From the NCBI GenBank assembly GCA_030607895.1, contig JAUWJC010000290.1, forward strand, positions 1-5,783: a stretch of 5,783 bases of DNA, given 5' to 3'. Each line of letters opens with the position of its first letter. The first letter of the stretch is position 1. This document shows positions 1-4,313 of the stretch, one piece after another. This DNA comes from Pirellulales bacterium. GTDB lineage: Bacteria; Planctomycetota; Planctomycetia; Pirellulales; Thermoguttaceae. The translations under genes were made by a program, and so were the position numbers. The notes beneath the pieces were generated by a model. It did not search any database and was not told where the DNA came from. It worked only from the letters and a program-made list of their open reading frames with translations.

Positions 1-124
1 CAGGAGTCAGTTGTCAGTTGTGAGTTGGCAGTTGTCAGTTGTCAGTTGTCAGTGGTTAGTGGTTAGATTTTGGGAACAACGTCTCTTCCGTAATTGTTCA
101 CGGGTCATTTCGCGGTTGTAGCGG

Positions 125-229
125 TAGGGATTTAGGAGTTTAGGAATTTAGGATTGCGAAGCCGCAAGCGGTTCATCCCGCATCCCTAAACCCCTAAATT
201 CCTAAACCCCTAAACTTCTAAACTCCTGA
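125..229. repeat. Inner hairpin with TTTAGGA/CCTAAA tandem arms
   Basis: Inside the first miniature element, the left arm (125-153) is made of TTTAGGA-like units. The right arm (183-229) is made of complementary CCTAAA(C/T)CC units with a period of 8-9 bp. The right arm has more copies than the left, so the hairpin can pair in several registers. The centre (153-179) is a different repeat that recurs inverted at 2984-3010. Confidence 0.8.
153..179 (+). repeat. 27-bp dispersed palindromic repeat, copy A
   Basis: This 27-bp stretch contains the core GAAGCCGCAAGCGG. It matches the reverse complement of 2984-3010 at 26 of 27 positions. In copy B the core AGCCGC-TT-GCGGCT is a perfect 6-bp-arm hairpin; here one arm carries a C-to-T change. 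It forms the centre of the hairpin at 125-229. It looks like a REP-type dispersed repeat, seen twice in under 6 kb. Confidence 0.75.
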
Positions 230-378
230 ATATCCCGATGAACGGTTACTCTCTTCCGAGCCTTCAGACTGACCGCTGACCGCTGACCACTGACAACTGA
301 CAACTGACCACTGATAACTGATAACTGACTCCCCTTCCATTCCATACTAACCTGCGGCAGGGGTCGCCGTAAAGGCGC

Positions 379-1563
379 TTAGTTTCCAGCTTCCATTCCT
401 TGGCTTTGGGGGGGCTTATTGCCGATGGCGTCGATCTCCGTTTGCAACATGTTCAACAGCGCGTGCAGAAACACCACGACCATCGGTCCGACGAGGATGC
501 CGATCGGCCCCCGCGCCTGGACTCCACCCACCACGCTCAACAGGGCCAAGAGTGGATGAAGATTCGATTTGCCCTGCAATACAAGCGGCTTGATGACGTT
601 GTCGGCCATCGAGATGATTGTGGCCCCGTAGACGGCCAGCAGAATGGCGGCCGTGGTCCGTTCTTGATAGAAAAGCAGCCAAAGGCACGCCGGAATCCAA
701 ATGGCGGCCCCTCCCACAAACGGCACCATGGCGAACAGCATGGTCAACATTGTCAGCAGAAACACGGCGTCGAGCCCGGCCAGGTAGTAGCCGAAACCGG
801 CCAGCAGCCCTTGCACCACCGCCGAAAGGAGCGTCGCTACGACCACCGCCCGACTGATCGAATCGAATTGCTCAACCAACTGCTCTTCGTAACGATCGTT
901 CAGCGGCGACAGGCGCATGATCGCGCTAACCATCCACGGTCCGTCGGCCAGAAAATAGTATAGCGAAATGATCATCACGCCGAGCCCAAGCAAAAAGCTA
1001 CCCAGAAATTGCGTGGTGCTGAGCATCAGCGGCGTGAGCCACTCCTGCAATTTCGGGATGAGATTCCTCTTAATGAGCGTTTCAACACTCTCGGGAGAGA
1101 GGACCACGCCGAAACGCTTGCAGAACTTTGCCGTGTGCTGGGCCAACGCCTTCGAGTCGACAACTCTATCGACCACGGCGTCGGCCACCGCTTGGCCTTG
1201 CGTTATCGGCTTCTGGGCGTCGGCCGCGGGTTGCTCGTCCAGTGCGGCGGATACCTTCGCGTCGTTGGCCGAGCCGGTCGCCGCGGACTGGTAGATTCCC
1301 CAACACTCGACAACCGCCTGGAAGAATATCAACAGAAGGGGAACAAGGCAGATCAGGACAATCGAACCGGTCGTCAGGCCGGCAGCCACCCGATCGTGCC
1401 CCTTGCACTTGACGATGAACCACCGGTGCAGCGGACCGAACATCACCACTAGCAGGACGGCCAGAAACATCGGCAGGAAGAAGTTGGCCATCACCATGAA
1501 AAACAGGGCTGCACACACCAGCAGAATCGCCACCAACACCACAAACGATATCATGCGCGACAC
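379..1563 (-). CDS. AI-2E family transporter
   Basis: A 394-residue multi-pass inner-membrane protein of the AI-2E transporter family (PF01594, formerly UPF0118). The family is named after E. coli TqsA, but members move diverse small solutes or ions, so the substrate is unknown. Hydrophobic segments lie near residues 5-40, 63-85, 182-206, 237-262, 265-298, 303-320 and 335-372. The C-terminal half carries the family signature: MVPFVGGAAIWIP (279-291), a conserved DN (321-322) followed by KPLVLQG, and LLSVVGG...GPIGILVGP (341-360). An Ala/Gln/Asp-rich hydrophilic loop spans about residues 93-125. Length is near the family norm of 350-400. The chosen start is GTG (1561-1563), seven bases after a GGAGG site; an ATG three codons later (1552-1554) is less well placed. 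The gene is divergent from its neighbour and ends in TAA. Family call is secure, substrate is not. Confidence 0.93.
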   Translation of the reverse strand: MSRMISFVVLVAILLVCAALFFMVMANFFLPMFLAVLLVVMFGPLHRWFIVKCKGHDRVAAGLTTGSIVLICLVPLLLIFFQAVVECWGIYQSAATGSANDAKVSAALDEQPAADAQKPITQGQAVADAVVDRVVDSKALAQHTAKFCKRFGVVLSPESVETLIKRNLIPKLQEWLTPLMLSTTQFLGSFLLGLGVMIISLYYFLADGPWMVSAIMRLSPLNDRYEEQLVEQFDSISRAVVVATLLSAVVQGLLAGFGYYLAGLDAVFLLTMLTMLFAMVPFVGGAAIWIPACLWLLFYQERTTAAILLAVYGATIISMADNVIKPLVLQGKSNLHPLLALLSVVGGVQARGPIGILVGPMVVVFLHALLNMLQTEIDAIGNKPPQSQGMEAGN

Positions 1564-1570
1564 GATCGAG

Positions 1571-1575
1571 CCTCC
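1571..1575 (-). promoter_or_regulatory. Shine-Dalgarno site of the AI-2E transporter
   Basis: Minus-strand GGAGG (CCTCC on the plus strand) ends seven bases before the GTG codon at 1563-1561. It is 16 bases from the alternative ATG, so it favours the GTG start. Confidence 0.7.
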
Positions 1576-1592
1576 GCTGAACTGTTTTTCGA

Positions 1593-1618
1593 TGTAAAGC
1601 CGCGACCAGTGGTCGCGG
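1593..1618 (+). repeat. CCGCGACCA palindrome, outer left copy
   Basis: CCGCGACCA-G-TGGTCGCGG (1600-1618) is a perfect palindrome with 9-bp arms and one central base, preceded by TGTAAAG. It starts 29 bases before the transporter GTG on that gene's template side. The 22-bp segment 1593-1614 matches the reverse complement of 1843-1864 with only the central base differing. Confidence 0.8.
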
Positions 1619-1744
1619 TTCTTCGGATTGTTGGGCCGCTGCCGGGCACTACCGCGGATTATTCACAAATGTCACCGGACTTCGCGTAATTGCTTGTTTG
1701 CCAACTACTTAGCCACTGCCCCCTCATTGGACTATGTAATGGGG

Positions 1745-1816
1745 GGCACGTCCCTGAGCGCAGCGAAGGGCGTGGTATACACGGACCACGCCCTTCGCTG
1801 CGCTCAGTGACGTGCC
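1745..1816. repeat. Hairpin with 31-bp arms
   Basis: Arms 1745-1775 and 1786-1816 are reverse complements at 30 of 31 positions, with the inner 21 bp (1755-1775 / 1786-1806, core GCGCAGCGAAGGGCG) perfect. The 10-base loop is TATACACGGA. It lies between divergent genes, where neither needs a terminator, and lacks a T-tract. A dispersed palindromic element is more likely than a terminator. Near-perfect arms suggest recent origin or selection on structure. Confidence 0.88.
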
Positions 1817-1842
1817 ACACGATGAATAATCCGGGCTACCGT

Positions 1843-1864
1843 GACCAGTGGTCGCGGCTTTACA
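1843..1864 (-). repeat. CCGCGACCA palindrome, outer right copy
   Basis: Inverted partner of the repeat at 1593-1614, sharing 21 of 22 positions and ending CTTTACA. Here the left half is degraded (GTGACCA in place of GCGACCA), leaving a hairpin of eight pairs including one G-T wobble. Together with the left copy it brackets the other repeats in this intergenic region. Confidence 0.75.
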
Positions 1865-1941
1865 GCTTTGGCTGTTGGCCGGCTCCAATTCTTACGCCCG
1901 GAGCATTGTAGCACGGTTGCCCGGCAGTTCGAGTACCAGTC

Positions 1942-1970
1942 TTGAACGGGCCGGCAGCAACGGTCAGAAT
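1942..1970 (+). promoter_or_regulatory. Possible sigma70-type promoter for the UPF0104 gene
   Basis: TTGAAC (1942-1947) and CAGAAT (1965-1970) are separated by 17 bases, each matching four of six consensus positions. The putative -10 box ends 45 bases before the proposed GTG start. The match is weak, planctomycete promoters are poorly defined, and chance occurrence is quite possible. Confidence 0.22.
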
Positions 1971-2015
1971 GGGGATTTGGGATTTCCGCTTTCCGCTTTT
2001 GATTGGACCTTGCCC

Positions 2016-2990
2016 GTGAACCAAGATCAGCCCAGCCGCGGTACGAGAAAATGGCTTGTCGCGGTGGCCAAACTGCTGATCGTGGTGCTGGTAGTCTGGG
2101 CAATCCGCCGGACGCTCTACGACGCCCTGACCCAATTGGGCGAGCATCCGTTGCGGTTGAAGCCGTTATGGCTGCTGGCGGCCGGTGGATTGTACCTGAT
2201 TGGATTGCTCCCCTGTGCGTTTTTCTGGCACCGGATATTGCTGGCACTGGGGCAACATGTGCAACTTAGGGAAACCTTGAGGGCCTACTACATCGGCCAT
2301 CTTGGCAAGTATGTGCCCGGCAAGGCCATGGTGGTTGTTATCCGCGTGGGTATGATCCGCAGTCGGCAGGTGTCGGCTTCCGTGGCCGCGGTGAGTGTTT
2401 TCTTCGAAACGCTTACAATGATGGCCGTTGGGGCGTTCGTTGCCGCCGCCATCCTGGCAACCCGGTTTCGGGAGCAGCAGTTCCTGTTCCTGGTGGCGGT
2501 GGGCCTGATGGTGGCTGCCGGACTGCCGACCTTTCCTCCCATCTTCAAACGCCTGGTACGCGCACTGCACGTCAGCAAGCTCGACCCGTCGATTGCCGAG
2601 AAACTGGAGAATCTGGGCCTCGGAACCCTTCTGATGGGCTGGGTGTCCATTGGCATAGGGTGGGGTGTTATGGGGTTAAGTCTGTGGGCAGTACTACAAT
2701 CCATGGGGGTTTCCGACCTGGAACCGGTTGGGCAGTTGCCGCTGTACACCGCCAGCGTGTCGTTGGCCATGGTTGCCGGCTTCCTGTCTTTGATCCCGGG
2801 CGGGGCGGTCGTCCGCGAGGCCGTGTTGACCCAACTGATGGTGCCCTGCGTCGGACAACTCGCCGCGCTGGCTGCCGCCATCTTGCTGCGGATCGTGTGG
2901 TTGGTTTCGGAAATGACTATTTCGGGTATCCTATATTTTGTTGGCACTGGGGGACTGGACGAGGGGCGGGGGGCGAGAGGCGAGGGATGA
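2016..2990 (+). CDS. Lysylphosphatidylglycerol synthase TM-domain / UPF0104 family membrane protein
   Basis: A polytopic membrane protein of the LPG_synthase_TM/UPF0104 group (PF03706, YbhN-like), about 324 residues. The first hydrophobic helix is near residues 14-30, followed by roughly seven more. The signature YYIGHLGKYVPGK (91-103) and the late motif LIPGGAVVREAVL (from about 259) match the family well. There is no soluble aminoacyl-transferase domain, so it is not a lysyl-PG synthase. Such stand-alone domains are often found beside polyprenyl-sugar glycosyltransferases and may handle lipid-linked intermediates, but the function is unproven. The frame is open from 1848, but that part begins inside an intergenic palindrome. 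I chose GTG 2016, just before the basic segment SRGTRKW; TTG 2010 and GTG 2064 are alternatives, with no strong ribosome site for any. The C-terminal tail DEGRGARGEG and the TGA come from repeat DNA. Confidence 0.85.
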   Translation: MNQDQPSRGTRKWLVAVAKLLIVVLVVWAIRRTLYDALTQLGEHPLRLKPLWLLAAGGLYLIGLLPCAFFWHRILLALGQHVQLRETLRAYYIGHLGKYVPGKAMVVVIRVGMIRSRQVSASVAAVSVFFETLTMMAVGAFVAAAILATRFREQQFLFLVAVGLMVAAGLPTFPPIFKRLVRALHVSKLDPSIAEKLENLGLGTLLMGWVSIGIGWGVMGLSLWAVLQSMGVSDLEPVGQLPLYTASVSLAMVAGFLSLIPGGAVVREAVLTQLMVPCVGQLAALAAAILLRIVWLVSEMTISGILYFVGTGGLDEGRGARGEG

Positions 2991-3010
2991 GCCGCTTGCG
3001 GCTTCGCAAT
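2984..3010 (-). repeat. 27-bp dispersed palindromic repeat, copy B
   Basis: Reverse complement of 153-179 at 26 of 27 positions. The core AGCCGC-TT-GCGGCT (2990-3003) is a perfect hairpin with 6-bp arms. The copy overlaps the last bases of the UPF0104 gene and supplies its TGA stop (2988-2990). It is preceded by G-rich GAGGGGCG/GCGAGAGGCGAGGG low-complexity DNA. With no T-run following, an intrinsic terminator is doubtful. Confidence 0.8.
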
Positions 3011-3066
3011 ATCCTCGGGTGAGGGGCAACGAAAGAAGGTAACTGTTCACGGGCACGATGGAATCA

Positions 3067-3285
3067 GGCCACGGATGAAACACGGATGAAACACGGATAG
3101 ACAAGTTATAGGGTCTTAATCTACCACGAAGAATACAAAGTACACGAAGAAAAGGAAGGAGTAGACACCGAGAAAACACGGTTTATCGACTAGATATTTC
3201 CTTGCTTCGTGCTCTTCGTGTTCTTCGTGGTTTTCTGAAGGACCGGTCCCTTGATCCGTGTTTCATCCGTGTTTGATCCGTGGCC
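3067..3285. repeat. Nested hairpin, CACGGATGAAA tandem arms
   Basis: Left arm 3067-3098 contains CACGGATGAAA in tandem with an 11-bp period. Right arm 3254-3285 is its reverse complement at 31 of 32 positions, both ending in GGCC/GGCC outer tips. It forms the second shell inside the mobile element at 3039-3308 and encloses the CACGAAGAA hairpin. I saw no 8-bp direct repeat flanking this shell. Confidence 0.88.
3123..3231. repeat. Innermost hairpin, CACGAAGAA tandem arms
   Basis: Left arm 3123-3160 begins ACCACGAAGAATAC and continues in CACGAAGAA-like units. Right arm 3198-3231 carries complementary TTCGTGCTCTTCGTGTTC units with a period near 9 bp. Pairing is imperfect but extensive. The core (3161-3197) includes CACCGAGAAAACACGG and has no evident ORF. 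Confidence 0.8.
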
Positions 3286-3308
3286 GAGATAATCCCATGA
3301 ACGGTTAC

Positions 3309-3316
3309 GAAAGAAG
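3309..3316 (+). promoter_or_regulatory. Weak ribosome-binding site inside the duplicated target
   Basis: GAAAGAAG ends seven bases before the ATG at 3324. It is a weak purine-rich Shine-Dalgarno candidate and also the right-hand copy of the 8-bp target duplication. The insertion would therefore have kept the local translation signal of the GT2 gene intact while moving everything upstream of it. Confidence 0.4.
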
Positions 3317-3323
3317 CAACATT

Positions 3324-4313
3324 ATGCTCTCCATTGTGATCCCGGTATTCAACGAAGAAAAAAGCCTGGAGCTTTTGCACCAGGAATTGACCGAGATTGC
3401 CGCCGGCGAGGGATACAATCTCGACGTGGTCTTTGTCGACGACGGCTCCACCGACGGTTCGTGGGAGGTGATCGAGCGGCTCGCGGCCGCCGATCCGCAC
3501 GTACGGGGGCTGCGTTTCCGGCGGAACTTCGGCAAAGCGGCCGCACTCAGCGCGGGCTTCAGCCACGCCCGGGGCGAACTGGTTATGACAATCGACGCCG
3601 ACCTCCAGGACGATCCCCACGAAATCCCCAAGTTCCTGGCCGAAATGGACAGGGTATCCATGCACGGGGGGCCCATGCACAAGGGACTCGACGTGGTTAG
3701 CGGCTGGAAGCAGGTCCGCTACGACCCGTGGCACAAGGTGTGGCCCTCGCGCGTGTTCAACTGGATGGTAAGCAAGCTGACCGGCGTTGTGCTGCACGAC
3801 CACAATTGCGGGATGAACTGCTACCGCCGGGAGATTTTCGACGAAGTGCGGCTCTACGGCGAGTTGCATCGTTTCGTGCCGGTGTTGGCCGCCGCGCGGG
3901 GATATCGAATCGGCGAGGTGGTCGTGAACCACCGCCCGCGAGCTTTCGGCCAATCAAAATACGGCGTCACGCGGATCGTCAAAGGATTTCTCGATCTTCT
4001 GACCGTGAAATTCCTGACCGGGTTCGGTCAACGGCCGCAACACGTATTGGGTACGGTCGGCCTGATATCGTTCTTGCTTGGCGCGGCCGGATTGACCTAC
4101 CTGGCCGTCTACTGGCTTGTGTCCCAATTGGCCCCGGATTTAGGACTGCTTCCGCTGCACCAGCGCCCGGCCGTGATTTACTCGATCGGGTTTCTATTGC
4201 TCGGCGGACAGTTCATGTCGATCGGGTTCCTGGCCGAGCTGATCACCGCCTACCAGCAACGCGACATCGAGAGCTACTCGATTTCTGAGCGAACTCCCCG
4301 AGAAAGCGAATGA
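3324..4313 (+). CDS. GT2 family polyprenyl-phosphate glycosyltransferase (DPM1/GtrB-like)
   Basis: A 329-residue GT-A fold glycosyltransferase of family 2 with a C-terminal membrane anchor. It likely transfers a sugar from a nucleotide donor to a polyprenyl phosphate on the cytoplasmic face. The start MLSIVIPVFNEE is typical of the family. VVFVDDGSTDGS (35-46) binds the nucleotide, DADLQDDP (91-98) holds the metal-binding DxD, GWKQVRYDPWHK (127-138) and DHNCGMNCYRR (159-169) line the acceptor site, and QSKYG (210-214) is the usual late motif. Two hydrophobic segments at about 241-266 and 287-310 are as in GtrB/DPM1-like enzymes. Residues 109-123 contain a slightly unusual His/Gly-rich loop (MHGGPMHKG). 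In-frame starts at GTG 3258 and ATG 3297 lie in the mobile element, so ATG 3324 is preferred. The stop overlaps the next gene by 4 bp. The sugar and the exact lipid acceptor cannot be told. Confidence 0.92.
   Translation: MLSIVIPVFNEEKSLELLHQELTEIAAGEGYNLDVVFVDDGSTDGSWEVIERLAAADPHVRGLRFRRNFGKAAALSAGFSHARGELVMTIDADLQDDPHEIPKFLAEMDRVSMHGGPMHKGLDVVSGWKQVRYDPWHKVWPSRVFNWMVSKLTGVVLHDHNCGMNCYRREIFDEVRLYGELHRFVPVLAAARGYRIGEVVVNHRPRAFGQSKYGVTRIVKGFLDLLTVKFLTGFGQRPQHVLGTVGLISFLLGAAGLTYLAVYWLVSQLAPDLGLLPLHQRPAVIYSIGFLLLGGQFMSIGFLAELITAYQQRDIESYSISERTPRESE

Larger units (their letters stand above)
90..249. mobile_element. IS66-like miniature inverted-repeat element, copy 1 (160 bp)
   Basis: The left end reads GTAATTGTTCACGGG (90-104). 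The right end, read inward on the minus strand, is GTAACCGTTCATCGGG (249 back to 234). The element is flanked by a perfect 8-bp direct repeat TCTCTTCC at 82-89 and 250-257, as expected of a target-site duplication. GTAA-starting termini with 8-bp duplications are known features of the IS66 insertion-sequence family, so assignment to IS66-type mobilisation is inferred from ends only. There is no transposase and no credible ORF inside. The interior is an inverted pair of CCTAAA-type tandem repeats around a short palindromic core. The same ends recur at 3039-3308. Confidence 0.8.
3..332. repeat. Large hairpin with 7-bp tandem-repeat arms
   Basis: The left arm (6-66) is about 8.7 copies of a 7-bp unit GTCAGTT, drifting to GTTAGTG at its inner end. 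The right arm (268-330) is nine 7-bp units of the complementary type (ACTGACA/ACTGACC/ACTGATA). The arms are inverted relative to each other, and their outer tips match as GGAGTC (3-8) and GACTCC (327-332). The loop between them contains the separate mobile element at 90-249; without it and one target duplicate the loop would be only about 33 bp. No coding potential is evident. The structure lies just beyond the stop codon of the minus-strand transporter and might stall or end its transcript, but there is no T-tract, so terminator function is unproven. The left end may extend beyond the window. Confidence 0.85.
1564..2015. other. Divergent intergenic region packed with inverted repeats
   Basis: This 452-bp gap separates the transporter from the UPF0104 gene. 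It holds three repeat classes in concentric inverted order: a CCGCGACCA palindrome (outer), an ATTATTCA box (1655-1665 with 1823-1833) and a 31-bp-arm hairpin (1745-1816). The left spacer 1666-1744 shows nothing I recognise. From 1865 to 2015 the DNA looks unique and probably holds the UPF0104 promoter. Short open frames here are composed of repeat sequence and are not called as genes. Confidence 0.75.
3039..3308. mobile_element. IS66-like miniature inverted-repeat element, copy 2 (270 bp)
   Basis: The left end is GTAACTGTTCACGGG (3039-3053). The right end read inward on the minus strand is GTAACCGTTCATGGG (3308 back to 3294), 13 of 15 identical. A perfect 8-bp direct repeat GAAAGAAG flanks it exactly, at 3031-3038 and 3309-3316, marking a target-site duplication. 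GTAA ends and 8-bp duplications point to IS66-family mobilisation; no transposase is present, so it would be mobilised in trans. Inside are two further nested inverted repeats with tandem-unit arms. It lies between the UPF0104 and GT2 genes. Removing 278 bp would restore a 55-bp gap, so insertion into an operon is likely. Its right end also supplies an in-frame ATG (3297) that could mislead gene finders. Confidence 0.85.

Noticed and set aside
400..963. A 187-codon plus-strand frame and other frames opposite the transporter
   Set aside because: They shadow the AI-2E transporter, whose frame has clear membrane helices and family motifs.
379..1563. Quorum-sensing autoinducer-2 exporter role
   Set aside because: The family name comes from one E. 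coli member; nothing here indicates AI-2 as substrate.
1745..1816. Intrinsic terminator
   Set aside because: There is no T-tract on either side and it lies between two genes that point away from each other.
1628..1911. Short plus-strand frames in the divergent intergenic region
   Set aside because: They are composed largely of palindromic repeat sequence and have no ribosome site or domain.
1848..2015. Upstream extension of the UPF0104 protein to GTG 1848
   Set aside because: The extension starts inside an intergenic palindrome, has no ribosome site, and encodes residues unlike the family N-terminus.
2016..2990. Lysylphosphatidylglycerol synthase activity
   Set aside because: Only the membrane domain is present; the soluble catalytic domain needed for lysyl transfer is missing.
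3067..3098. CRISPR array suggested by repeated CACGGATGAAA units
   Set aside because: Units are 11 bp, directly adjacent with no spacers, and mirrored by an inverted arm; the same objection applies to the GTCAGTT units at 6-66.
3240..3249. GGACCGGTCC perfect 10-bp palindrome as an operator
   Set aside because: It is inside the mobile element between hairpin arms, has no second copy in the window, and short GC palindromes are common.
3183..3953. A 256-codon minus-strand open frame
   Set aside because: It lies antisense to the well-supported GT2 gene and extends into mobile-element repeats; no family features.
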